Source of the DNA: Helicoverpa zea
Taxonomy: Eukaryota; Arthropoda; Insecta; Lepidoptera; Noctuidae
NCBI RefSeq assembly: GCF_022581195.2
Contig: NC_061469.1
Span: 2,170,001 to 2,234,000, forward strand
Direction of reading: 5' to 3'
Length of the DNA stretch: 64,000 bases
This document shows, piece by piece, positions 24,572-35,652 of the stretch. Numbering within the stretch: position 1 is the stretch's first letter; each line of letters starts with the position of its first letter. The position numbers and the translations under genes are program-made. The notes beneath the pieces were generated by a model. That model searched no databases and was not told the origin of the DNA. It saw only the letters and a list, made by a program, of their open reading frames with translations.

Positions 24572-27418
24572 ATGCAAATGACTCCAGCTAAATACATCAA
24601 GTTTGGTTTGTTAAACGCAGGTTCACTGGGGACTAATCAAGATCAATTTCTGATAGCCATGGGCAACTATTCCGTGGATATAATGGCTATCAACGAAACT
24701 TGGTTGCGCAAGGGTGAGGATGGCCGCGCGCCTAGTGTGCCTGGGTATAGACTTAAACACATACCGCGTCCCACGACTGTCCGTGGTGGGCGAGGCGGAG
24801 GGGTCGCATTTTACCTTAAAAATGGAATCACTGCGCGCATCAGACCTCATCCTGAGCACAGCAATGTGGAACAGCTCTGGCTGAACCTCAATGTCAATAA
24901 AAAAAAACTACTTATTGGCACTGCTTATCGTCCACCATGGCTAGAGTTACATACTTTTCTGGACGCCTTGACTGACAGCATTAGTGGGTTGGCACCTTAT
25001 GATCATCTGATTCTGTTGGGAGACTTTAACGTTAATATGTTAGATGTTGATAGCACAAAAACGAAAGAACTTACGGAGTTTCTCAATCACTTGAATATTC
25101 AACAGCTAGTGCAAACACCCACACACTATGTGGGAGACAGTAGTTCGCTAATTGATGTTGTCTGCACAGATGCTCCTACTCGTAACGTCATTGTGAATCA
25201 TATTAGTGAGCTTGGCCATCACTCGTTTATCACATGCGAGACAATTTTTAAAAAGCCTACGTTCAAACCCAGGTCGGTTGTATTTCGTCCGCTCAAAAAC
25301 ATACTGGAGGACTACTTCATAATGGATTTGGGGAATATACCATGGTCATCGGTTGGTGACATGAGTAATGTTAATGATATGGTGCAAACATTTAACTTCT
25401 TTTTGAATCAGCTTTTTGATCTCCATGCTCCTCTCAAAAGCATGACCTTTAAAACCCGTCCCACTCCGTGGATAACTGATAATGTTAGGCTAATATCGAA
25501 GATGAGAGATGAGGCAAGGGCACGGTTTCGCAAAACTAAGTTACCAGGACATAAGCAATATTATCTTCAACTCAAGCATCAAGCTATTACGGCCCTGGCT
25601 AGCGAGAAGAAATCATATTTCACAAAGAGCATCAATGACCATATTAAGGACCCTAAACTGTTATGGCGCAACCTAAAGTCTGATGTGCTGCCAGATCACA
25701 CGCAAAGATTACTACCAGGACATTTCAACAACCCTGATGAAATTAATGCTGCGTTCCTGGATGTGCCGGGCAACTGTCATCTAAATGTGTCACAGCAGTC
25801 CTACTTTGAGACACATAGCTTTGGTGATGCCACATTCAGTCTTACAACGACCAACGCCGAGGCTGTTCTTAAGATAATTAAGAGCCTGGGATCTAATGCA
25901 CAAGGTATCGACTGTATCAGCCTTGATATGATATCCCTTGCTTTGCCTAATGCCTTGCAAGCCATTACTGATATAATTAACTGCTCTATTACCACGAGTA
26001 CATTCCCTGAACTATGGCGATGCGCTATCGTCCGTCCTATATCCAAAAATAATAATCCAGTCAGTACAAAGGACTTGAGACCTATCAGTATTCTGCCTTG
26101 CCTCTCCAAGATTCTAGAACGGGTAGTCTACTCCCAAGTAGTAAATTTTCTGGAGGTAAATAAAATTCTTCCAGATCTGCAATCAGGGTTTAGACAGGGT
26201 AGGGGTACTGCAACGGCTTTGGCTGATGTTGTAGGGAATATTCTTGAAGCGCGCGATAGGGGGGAGGGTACAATCCTGGCATTGCTAGATTTTTCCCGCG
26301 CTTTTGACGCAATCAACACCACTCTATTGTTGTCCAAATTGGCTTTCTACGGCTTTGACCCTGATGCAGTTGAGTGGTTTAGAAGCTACCTCTCCGATCG
26401 ATCTCAGTTAGTGGAATTGCACACAGAAGATGGGTCAAGGGTGTCATCCGCCCCCCTCCGCGTGTCGAGGGGCGTTCCTCAAGGCTCGATTTTGGGGCCC
26501 CTGTTGTACATACTGTACAGTGCAGATATCACAAAGTCATTCATTCACTGTAATTACCATATGTACGCCGATGATATACAATTGTACATCTCTTTCAAGG
26601 CTGATGAAACATCTGTGGCTGTGCAGAAAATCAACGAAGATTTGCAGAGAGTGGTTGAATGGTCTGAAGTGAACTCTCTGGTACTTAACCCCCTTAAATC
26701 GAAGTTTATAGTTCTGGGTTCTAGGAACCAAGTGCGTACAATCTTGACCACTAATCCTGCGTTGACAGTCATGGGCGAGAGCATTGAGAGAGTTGAGCTA
26801 GTATGCAATCTGGGTTTAACTATGGATCCCGAATTAAGGTTTGAGGCCCATATCAATAATGTTCTGCGTAACTGTTTTTATAGACTGAAGGTTCTGTATG
26901 GAATACGAAAGTACCTGTCCATCCCATTGCGCAAACAACTCGTTGACAGTCTTATTCTATCTAGGCTAAACTATTGTGATATAGTGTATGGACCATGCCT
27001 TCTTTCTAGGACAGAACACGTTATACAGCGTATTCAAAATGCCTGTGTTCGGTTCTGCACAAACATTCCTCGAAGAAGCCACGTGACTCCGTACATAAAT
27101 AATCTGGATATATTAAAGATGGCAGCCAGGAGGAGGCTGCACTTGGCCAATTTGCTTTTTGGAGTTATTGATTCAAAAAAACCAGAATACCTATATAGCA
27201 AGTTGACCTGGAAACCCATCCGTTCAGATCATGGTCTCCGGTCCGTGGTATGCCCTCTGGTGGTACCAATGCATCGTACCATAGCATTCCGAGGTTGTTT
27301 CAAGTTTGCAGCCACACGCTGTTGGAATGATATCCCTCCACCATTGCGACGCCTGAAATCAAAGTTACCATTCAAATACCTACTTAAAAAACATTTATTA
27401 AGGGAACAAACTGGCTGA
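24572..27418 (+). CDS. LINE ORF2: apurinic-like endonuclease and reverse transcriptase
   Basis: 948 residues. The N-terminal endonuclease shows its motif series: N-A-G-S near residue 14, NETWL near 42, GTAYRPP, LLGDFN near 150, a SLIDVV Asp and GHHSF. The reverse-transcriptase part has 'LRPISILPCLSKILERV', 'LQSGFRQGRGT', 'LLDFSRAFDAI' (palm motif A), 'SRGVPQGSILGPLLY' (motif B) and the catalytic box YADD. The usual C-terminal region (RRSHVTPYI..L..L....RR) and 'RCWNDIPPPLR' follow. No stop or frameshift. It nicks DNA and copies the element RNA at the target. Spacing to ORF1 is 366 bases, so ORF2 needs its own initiation or re-initiation. Confidence 0.92.
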   Translation: MQMTPAKYIKFGLLNAGSLGTNQDQFLIAMGNYSVDIMAINETWLRKGEDGRAPSVPGYRLKHIPRPTTVRGGRGGGVAFYLKNGITARIRPHPEHSNVEQLWLNLNVNKKKLLIGTAYRPPWLELHTFLDALTDSISGLAPYDHLILLGDFNVNMLDVDSTKTKELTEFLNHLNIQQLVQTPTHYVGDSSSLIDVVCTDAPTRNVIVNHISELGHHSFITCETIFKKPTFKPRSVVFRPLKNILEDYFIMDLGNIPWSSVGDMSNVNDMVQTFNFFLNQLFDLHAPLKSMTFKTRPTPWITDNVRLISKMRDEARARFRKTKLPGHKQYYLQLKHQAITALASEKKSYFTKSINDHIKDPKLLWRNLKSDVLPDHTQRLLPGHFNNPDEINAAFLDVPGNCHLNVSQQSYFETHSFGDATFSLTTTNAEAVLKIIKSLGSNAQGIDCISLDMISLALPNALQAITDIINCSITTSTFPELWRCAIVRPISKNNNPVSTKDLRPISILPCLSKILERVVYSQVVNFLEVNKILPDLQSGFRQGRGTATALADVVGNILEARDRGEGTILALLDFSRAFDAINTTLLLSKLAFYGFDPDAVEWFRSYLSDRSQLVELHTEDGSRVSSAPLRVSRGVPQGSILGPLLYILYSADITKSFIHCNYHMYADDIQLYISFKADETSVAVQKINEDLQRVVEWSEVNSLVLNPLKSKFIVLGSRNQVRTILTTNPALTVMGESIERVELVCNLGLTMDPELRFEAHINNVLRNCFYRLKVLYGIRKYLSIPLRKQLVDSLILSRLNYCDIVYGPCLLSRTEHVIQRIQNACVRFCTNIPRRSHVTPYINNLDILKMAARRRLHLANLLFGVIDSKKPEYLYSKLTWKPIRSDHGLRSVVCPLVVPMHRTIAFRGCFKFAATRCWNDIPPPLRRLKSKLPFKYLLKKHLLREQTG

Positions 27419-28764
27419 TACGCATGGTAACTGTTTGTATTGTCACTTACCTACGGGGTCATGGCGTACATGCGCTGGTGTAGGGATTTCCTGAGGCGTG
27501 GGATGCATTGGAGGCACACTTGTAGCAGAAGCGTGGCTCCTGATCGTTGAGCAATCTTGGAGGAGGGGCTGTGTCGGCTCATATTGCTCCAAATATCCTT
27601 CATCTGTGTTCTTTGTTATGTCCTCATATATTTTTATGTACCTGTGATATCAATTCATTACGATTTTAATGTTAATTCTAAATTTAATTAAATCATTATT
27701 ATTCCTTACTTTTTATATTCCCTAATTTAACTAAAATGTTGTTTTTTAATTAAAGTTGAATGCTGCTTACTACGTACTATTCGCAATCCACGTGTAACTT
27801 CTACTCACCCACCGTCATGACAAAGCATATTTTATAACACCTCGCACGATCCCAAACTGGGATAAGATAAAACTTAGTCACTCGTTGCTCAAGATACTTA
27901 TCTCGTATGATACATACACACTATACAATATTTTGTAAAGCATATTACCCTCTTATAATAAAGTACGAAAGCGTCGGTCGCCATTAAAAATACATTTTTA
28001 TTTTCAGTAGCTGAAATAGTTTTTGACAGATGTTTAAGTTACAGCACTGACCTCTATGGTTTACAGGCATAGATAATTAATGGCGCGACCACATGTATTT
28101 TGATCATATGGAGTAAACTAATTATATTCTATTATATTCTTCAAAGAAACACTATTTATTTAATATATATTTAAACACAATTTATTTAACACATATTCGC
28201 ATAATCACCCGTTGGACGCCATAACGTTAGTTTCGGCTGTCGCTGAAAATCAGCGCTGGGACTTTGTCTCGCACGGGGTCGCAGCATCATGCTGAGCGAG
28301 GGCCGTATTGCGTGGTTGTGACGCATACTACCCCCTCATGTTTGTTTTCTTTCTATTTTAGCCCTTTTTTGTTTTATTTATTATATTGATTGTTTATGTA
28401 GGTACTTATGTATGCGTCCTCAATTACGTAATTAAATGTATTTTCTTTCTTTCTTTCTTCTTTCTTTCTAAATGACTAAAGTTAAAGTATCGGTTAAATT
28501 CAATTTTTCTATGAATTTTGCTGTCACTTTAGCCTTGAAAAAACGAATTTGACCGTTACTTTAACTTTAGACATTACTTTAACTTTAACTTTTGATGAAA
28601 AAACTGGCCGTTAGTCTAAACATGGTTTAAATAAACCAGGGGTAGGACAGTTCCATACATTGACAGATGTGGGGTAATTTTTTTAGTCTGTTTTTTAATA
28701 TCGTATGTTTTGATCAGTTGACAGCTGTCAGTTTTCAAGGGAGAATTTCAGTTGTTTGTAATGA

Positions 28765-29734
28765 CCATAGACATAATATTAGTAAACAGGACTGCGCACG
28801 TAAACCCAAAAAACGAGCCGAGTGAAACAGTTAGTACGGAGGCTGTCTGTCCCTTTCTAATAGGGTGACTATGAGATTAAGCTATGTGAGACAAATCCGA
28901 ATTTGCTAAGATTATTAAACACAGATTAGTATTGAAGTTTTAACTTACGCAGTTTGTGACCTTAAGATACTAATAAAGGCTTTTAATAATTAGCGGGAAT
29001 TAGCAGTATAAAAGCAGGAAGATTCGAAGTGAAGACTGTTTTTTTTTTTTTATTTCTACTTCATATATAGACTGCTGAGCCATTTATGTCGCCTTTCTTC
29101 ATTTTTTGGGAAGCTATAACAATAGTACAACAGTTTTAAAATCCATCACCCATATTTTGACTCATTACAAGAATTCATGGGCACCCTAGTTGTTTGGTTT
29201 ATGAAAATGTTATTATTAGCTAACCTGTGGAACGATATATTGCAACCACCATAGGATTCACTTTTACAAGTATAAACGCAACAGTTTTTCACCATTTAAA
29301 TAGTTTAAATTGATTTAATACAAAAAATATAAACAAAATTTTAAATGCTGATTACGCGCCAAGAATGTTCAGGGTTACCGCTAGAAAATAAAAAAAAGCA
29401 AAATAAAAATTTATGTTGCTTATGTTTTAAGAATAAATACGAATAAATTAATGCGATTTTTATTAATTTGTTGACTTACAATTGTTAAAATAAGATAAAA
29501 ATATATGTGATTCAATTGTTTTTTTGGGAAGACAAAACTGTTGATCACAACATTTTTTTATGCTGGCAAGGTGTTAGAAAGAGACAAACGGCCTCCGTTC
29601 TATCCCTCTCAGCTCGGATTTGCCTCTGTGTATTGTGCAACAAATTTAGTACCTTAATGCGTTGGAATAGAGTTCATTTTCGTAAATATATATTTTGAGC
29701 GTGCGCAATCTTGTTTATTATATTACATCTATGG
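28765..29734. mobile_element. Non-autonomous DNA element with CCATAGA termini
   Basis: The left end CCATAGACATAATATTAGTA and 'ggactgcgcac' are inverted at 29700-29734 (gtgcgcaatcttgtttatta...ctatgg). The flanking direct repeat is TAATGA (28759-28764 and 29735-29740). A diverged copy of its left arm lies reversed at about 31486-31656 inside the Tc1-type element. No transposase. Confidence 0.65.
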
Positions 29735-29904
29735 TAATGACTGACTTTTATATGGTGTTCTAATTTTTGCACATTTTTATTCCATTTACTTTGTTTGAAA
29801 AAAACATTTTTTTATTTTTACGTATTTTTCTTTTATCTTTGTGTTAATCGACATATATTAACCAGTATATTAACGCATTTAATTTAATGTGATTATGAAC
29901 GACA

Positions 29905-30060
29905 CACCCGATATATAAAAATGAATTGCTGTTCGTTAGTCTGGTTAAAACTCGAGAACGGCTGAACGGATTTATCTTATCTTGGTCTTGAATTATTCGT
30001 AGAGGTCTAGAGAAGGTTTAAAAGGTGAGAAAAATTCTAATTATTATCGGGAAAATCTTC
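29905..30060 (+). repeat. Interspersed repeat head (ctcgagaacggctgaacgg)
   Basis: 'tataaaaatgaattgctgtt', 'cgttagtctggttaaaactc' and 'gagaacggctgaacggattt' match the start of a very common lepidopteran repeat. The usual tail is missing, replaced by the element starting at 30209. Confidence 0.45.
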
Positions 30061-30208
30061 AAAACAGCATTTTTCTATTTCCCATACAAACGTTTTCCAA
30101 ATAAAATGGAGAGTCAATTTGTAATTTATTACCGCTGCATAAAGTTCAAATTTGCGTGCGCGTTGGAGAATCTAATATCGCGTTCTGAAACTCAACAAAC
30201 GCGACAAA

Positions 30209-30648
30209 TGAGGGTTTTTTAAATTTTTTCTGCCACCGGGTGGCGCCACGTATGCGTCTGGTCCAAACAGCTGTCAAATAGTATGGAATTGTAGGTGCCG
30301 AACTTATTGTTTATTGAAATTCTGTTATATTGGAAGTGTTATTGATTTTATTATGGACTACGGTCAGAATAAGGTTTCCGAACTAAAAATTGAGCTAAGA
30401 GAGAGGGTGCAAAAGTCACTGGTACTAAGGAAAAGCTTGTTGAAAAATTTGTTAACACAATATGATTTAGTTTTTTTTATTTACTCAACCGCAATAGTAA
30501 AACAATAATGCAGTGCTTTAATTATAAAATAAAAAAAAAAAACACAAAAATCGTTCAAAGTTCATAGTAAAGATAAGCACTTTGACAGTTACCTGGACCT
30601 GACGACTCGGTGCTGCCACCTCGTGGACGCCATTTTAGAAAACCCTCA
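30209..30648. mobile_element. MITE with TGAGGGTTTT termini
   Basis: The left arm (TGAGGGTTTTTTAAA..., then ctgccaccgggtggcgcca) is the imperfect inverse of the right arm (gctgccacctcgtggacgccattttagaaaaccctca). There is no coding content beyond a short frame at 30314-30508 that lacks recognisable similarity. Confidence 0.55.
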
Positions 30649-31048
30649 ATTGCAAAATACATAGTACATAAATAGTTGTCGGCTTCGAGAAACTCAATTT
30701 GAACTAACTTCAGTTGTTAATCTGTCCGATTATTTTTTTAATAAGACTATATAGAAATCGAAAGATAAATCTTAAGTTTTGTCACAAATTAAATTATCAA
30801 TCTTAAGTTAAATTTCTGAACGCAATCATAATATTTGACATTAGATTTGACAACCAACTAATAATATGTCAATATACCACAGAGTACATTATATGCATTA
30901 TACATTGACATATAACTATAGGGACAGGAAATGTCACGAAAAAAACGTGCACACCTACTGTCAGTCTGCAGTCGTAACTAAAATGGCTGCCATTACTAGG
31001 GTTGTACCGCTACCGGATTCAACAAATATCGATATTGTATTCTAGTTA

Positions 31049-33456
31049 AAGTTCGGCCGTTCAGAGAATGCGTTCCTGACACATCGCGATTGAACTGACG
31101 ACGTAACTTTGTAATGGCGTTGCAGTTACGATAAAAATTTTTTGCTGATTGTTTACCGTTTTAACAATTGATGAAATAAATTTAAAACAACATTATTATA
31201 TCAATAATCAATGAATGTTATAATTTTGGTCCAAACTGAGTGTCAAATAACTTGGTAAACAATATTTTTCTAAATCTATACTGCGCAATTACAAGGTTAT
31301 GTCAGCGCTTTATATTTGTAGTGCTGTGCTAAAAATAACAGGCAAGTATCGTAATCAGTTCTTTTACAGTTATACTTATATTATAAAATAAAAGATTTGT
31401 TTTTCTTTTTTAAAATTTGAAAATAATGGACTATAAGATAACTTTTATGAATTTAATACAGCTAATTTCAGCTAATTATTAAAAGCTTATATTAGTATCT
31501 TAAGGTAACAAACTGCGTAAGTTAAAACTTCAATACCAATCTGTGTTTAATAATCTTAGCAAATTCGGATTTGTCTCACATAGCTTAATCTCATAGACAC
31601 CAATAAGTAAGTAGTATAATATGTGCGCAGTCCTGTTTACTATATTATGTCTATGGTTTTTATTTGATTATCCGGCTTATGTTTAATGGACTTGTAGCGA
31701 CATGAAACGCATACAACCTTTTCGACTCGCAACCTTCAATAGTCATGAAGAAAAATACAATGAAGTTCAAATGTCAAATTCAAAATTTTAAATTTTCAAA
31801 ATCAGATTTTCGTTGTCGCAGGCGTACACATATAAATAGGGCGCCGCCCGTATAAATAAATTAGTCGACATAAATTCTTCGTGCGTAACTCATCTCCTTA
31901 AGACTGTTTCTGCTTTTCAAACTGACATCGGCGCTAAATAGGACTTCGATTGTGTTTTTTATTGCGTTCTTTTTACTTTTGGTGCATAATAATGCCTAAA
32001 CGTGGACAAACATTGAAAAGTGGAGCCCGTGAGTTAATCATTAAGCTGCAAGATTACTTTGAGCGGGAGCGGCAAAATTGCGGACCCCTGATACCTGTCG
32101 AACAAGTACAAGAACGCGTCTCTCAGGCGCTTGGAGTTAGCAAACGAACGATAACAAATATTAATAAAGAAAAGTTCGGCTCGACTGGCATGGAAGATAA
32201 TATTTTACGTACTCCGAAGAAGAAACGTAGAACTAAAGCCGTGACAGATATTGACACCTTTGACGCCGATGCAATCAGAAATCATATATATGGTTACTAT
32301 TCCAGAAATGAATATCTCAACAGGAAGAAGCTTTTGGCATCCTTAAGAGAAGCTGGACTGTTTAGGGGGGGTAAAACTGCTTTAACCAAAATCTTAAAAG
32401 ATATAGGTTTTTCGTATAAAAAAACAGACAAAAGAAAAATTTTATTAGAACGATACGACGTAATTTTAAAAAGGATAAGTTTTTTGAGGGAAGCAAAAAA
32501 AATTGATAACTGGGATAATGTCGTGTTCATTGACGAGACATGGCTAAACGCCAATCACACGGTTTCCCGTTCCTGGACGGATGATACACAAGCGTCAACG
32601 TCAAAAGTACCAATGGGTAAGGGGGCCCGTCTGATAATATGCCACGCAGGTTCTGCAAAATACGGCTTTGTGGAGAACGCGTTACTGGCATTTCAATCAA
32701 AAACCACAAATGACTACCACGAGGAAATGAATGCCACTACATTTAAAGAGTGGTTCCAGAACGTGCTTTTGCCCAGCCTAGCAGAGCCTTCTGTAATATT
32801 CATGGATAATGCCTCCTATCACTCGGTTCAAATACAGAAACCCCCTACCCAAGCTAATAAAAAAGAAGAAATGGTGGCTTGGTTACAAGCAAAAGGGCTC
32901 AAATAAAAGGTTACGCCGCCCGCCACAATACTTCCCCGCCATTCAGCACGAAAAAGATGATGACCCTATTAAAAGAAGCCTGCGGGGAAGTCACAAGAGA
33001 TGACTGGGCAAGGGTTGTTGAGAAGACTAAAAACCTGATTTTGGAACATTTTGACCGAGATATCAGGATTGATTCTGTTATTGATAATAATATAATTATA
33101 CATGTAGGGGAAGATGATGATGAAGACACCACCTCCTCAAGCGAATCGGAGTCTGATTAATATTCTGTACGCACATTCAATTCAATGTACTTACTTTATT
33201 GCATAGAAATTGTAACTTTGTAACAAAGAATAAATAAAACAATTTTATTATATGAATATTACCTTTTTTTGGTTTCCACTTAAATAACTAAAATAAAAAT
33301 TTAAATGATTCCGCCAATTTAAAACGAAAATAATCTTAAAATAATTTGGCGGTTCATTTTGGAGGAACGGTAACGAACTCAGTGTTATGTTGTGCCCATC
33401 ACTAGTCGTGACTAACTGACAGGTGTCAGGAACGCATTCTCTGAACGGCCGAACTA
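31049..33456 (+). mobile_element. Tc1/mariner-superfamily transposon, frameshifted
   Basis: The inverted ends contain AGTTCGGCCGTTCAGAGAAT plus 'gcgttcctgaca' (31050-31081; reverse at 33424-33455), flanked by TA on both sides (31047-31048, 33457-33458). The 5' untranslated part carries a reversed arm of the CCATAGA element (to about 31656), a later insertion. The transposase gene fills the 3' half. Confidence 0.75.
31992..33160 (+). pseudogene. Tc1/mariner-type DDE transposase, broken near its third catalytic residue
   Basis: The first convincing ATG is at 31992 (MPKRGQ). The open frame runs to 32906, beginning with a helix-turn-helix region (VSQALGVSKRTITNINKEK), a basic patch and a second DNA-binding segment. 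The first catalytic Asp is in VVFIDETWLN and the second in VIFMDNASYHS. Just after MVAWLQAKGLK the frame ends in TAA. The rest of the protein (…KKMMTLLKEACGEV... to an acidic DDDEDTTSSSESESD tail) continues in another frame to 33160. A single indel near 32880-32910 therefore separates the core from its C-terminus. Protein lengths around 380-390 are usual for such elements. Inactive unless the break is an assembly error. Confidence 0.8.
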
Positions 33457-33458
33457 TA

Positions 33459-35175
33459 GAAGTATGTACGAGTCTTACTGGGTGCATAAAAATAACCGAA
33501 TATAAATAATCTCTTCGTCATAGAACTAACTATCACATTAACTTCACTGATACTAATAACCTCAACAACATCAACCAAATGGGAGGAGTCATTTCAGTAG
33601 GGTGATACCTTTGAAAAAAAAAAAACAGGCAAAGTAATTATTTATTATTTCAAATAGCCCTATGAAAGTTCTTTCACGTCAGACTAGTTGCAAGGTGCCA
33701 AAGATTCGGTCCTATGAAGAAGAATCCGCAAGAAACGCCATAAGGAGATACTCTCTTAAAAAAAATACAATAATTTAAAATCGTTTTCAAGCTATTCATG
33801 AGAAAGTTATATAATGCAAATGGAGCTAATTATGTATTAATCGATTGTACAAAACAATTTTAGTGCTAAGAAAAAAATATTTATACAATTCGAAATCTAT
33901 ACTCGGTAACTAAGTTCTCAAGCAAATATTGCAACTTGCATTCCGATTTGCTCGTCTGTGCGGAAGCACTGCCGTGCCCGTGGTCGCCGTAGAAGCATCA
34001 TGTGAAAATAAAAAGGCAAAACATATTATTTTCAATAAAATATGTCTTTAAAATCCTGAATTTTATAATACGCCTTTTTAATCAAAATGTTTTTAACTGA
34101 TGTTTTGTTGAAAATAATACACAACTCTGAGGGCTCAGTGTCTTAGAGACAGTAAGTTCTGATGTTAAAATTTGTAAAAGCAGACTTATTAAGTGGATAT
34201 TATATCGATACTATTATGACAACTGCACAGCACTATGCCAATATAACATGTTATTGTAAACAACATTTATTTCTAAATATAGGTTTTTATACAGAAATAA
34301 ACCAAAATATAAGTACTTTCACCATCAATTCATGTTCCCGTAACATATTTTTTATAAAATGTGAATTATTTTATGTAGTTTCTAGCAAAAATAGGTTCCT
34401 AACCTGTGTAAAGACAATCCAGCTTGATTTTGGTGCTTCCTAGCACCACACTTCACAATACAACACATAGGCATATTCGTTGATTATTTCACTATTGAAA
34501 TAGTAAAGTCTTAAAAGTAAACACGAGTGATATTCTATAAAATAGCAAAAATAAGTCACGAAGAGCACCTATTTGACAGCACAACTACCATGACATATAT
34601 GGCCAGATATGGCACGCAGAAGGATTTCAAAAGTAAATGTCACCATTTTACGCAATCACAAAAATATTGTTGTCCCTGTTTTCAAATACACTTATCTGCT
34701 TAGAAAGAGTGAGACAGAACTATGTTGCATAGTTTGTTTCATATTTATATAACTATAGATACGTCAATATCAAAACGGCGTCTCCTTATAATTCTAAGCT
34801 CGATGGCATTATACTATAGGACAATATACTTACGCACCATACGTAATAATTTTCCAAATTGTCTGACTAGATCCAAAGATATCCACAACGTCACAAACTT
34901 TACTTCTTTTGTTAAGATAAATGGTCACATCCACAACACAACCTTGATCAATGAATCTATGCGACTGCTAAGCGGTAATCCTAATTATACTGTCACGTGA
35001 AAGAATGCACCTACGGGATAAGTAGTATTTTGACGATTCTATATTACCCACGCAGACGAAGTTGCGGGCAACAGCTAGTCTAATATAGAAGTACAAAACC
35101 CCGAAGTATAAGGCCGGCTCCACACGTTGGTACCAACGCTCGTTCCAACGTTGGACTGCAAAGTCGGTCGGTCGG
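33459..35175. other. Intergenic DNA without a recognised gene
   Basis: AT-rich, with only short random open frames. A common repeat tail (cacgcagacgaagttgcggg, then caacagctagt) ends at about 35082. An unexplained 'acgttggtaccaacgctcgttccaacgttgg' palindromic cluster lies at 35130-35160. Confidence 0.4.
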
Positions 35176-35295
35176 TTGATTTATATTAGGCCGGGGCGTG
35201 CCGTGTACGTGGCTCGTACGGGGCACGGACGTGAAACGTTACATACCAGCCGGACGGGCCACGGCCGGGCCGTGTCCGGGCTTTTACTTTATAAA
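35176..35295. mobile_element. Left remnant of the 5118-8310 element family
   Basis: 'gatttatattaggccggggc' followed by 'gtgccgtgtacgtggctcg' matches the terminus at 8205-8305 in reverse. It runs to 'cccgggcttttactt', where the P-type transposon starts. The matching other end (taatcatcccta) is at 41719-41731. Confidence 0.6.
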
Positions 35296-35652
35296 GGCTG
35301 ATTTACATTGAGTCAGTAACTGACGTCAGTGTAGGCGCCGAAAACTGACGCGTGCTATTTACACGAAGTCAGTGTGGTGTCAGTGTCTCGTCAGTAGTAC
35401 TGTACTGACTTCAAATCAATTTACACCACAGAGTACTTTTTATATTATGAAATAGAGGTCCAACTCGACTACCAAACTAAGTAAGACAAGTGGCGCCTTC
35501 TGAACGCAGGTTTAAGAAACTATTTGTCAATATATATACATATAGCTACATAAAGCAGTGGTTACTGGGTCTAGGTAGATTTTTGTTTCTTTTTGTTTAA
35601 TATTTATAAGATGTTTTTCAATAAATAAAACACTGATAACCTTTAATATAAT

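Larger units (their letters stand above)
22695..28470 (+). mobile_element. Full-length two-ORF non-LTR retrotransposon (CR1/Jockey-like)
   Basis: It contains a 5' UTR of about 0.4 kb, ORF1, an AT-rich spacer with reiterated 'ctatatac' (24310-24560), ORF2 and a 3' UTR of about 1 kb. It ends in a TTTC microsatellite (28443-28470) rather than poly-A. Both ORFs are uninterrupted, so the copy is young. The 3' UTR includes a small inverted repeat (about 27972-28092, ggtcgccatt / aatggcgcgacc) that may be another insertion. Clade placement is by ORF architecture only. Confidence 0.8.
22649..28610. mobile_element. Harbinger-like MITE split by a LINE
   Basis: The left piece (22649 to about 22690, ccagtttcttcatcaaaagt) and the right piece (about 28471-28610) together rebuild the MITE seen whole at 14141-14327. 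The outer flanks are TTA (22646-22648 and 28611-28613). The retrotransposon lies between the two pieces, so it arrived later. Confidence 0.75.

Noticed and set aside
33248..33487. 79-codon minus frame at the Tc1 right end
   Set aside because: It reads through the terminal inverted repeat and has no protein-like features.
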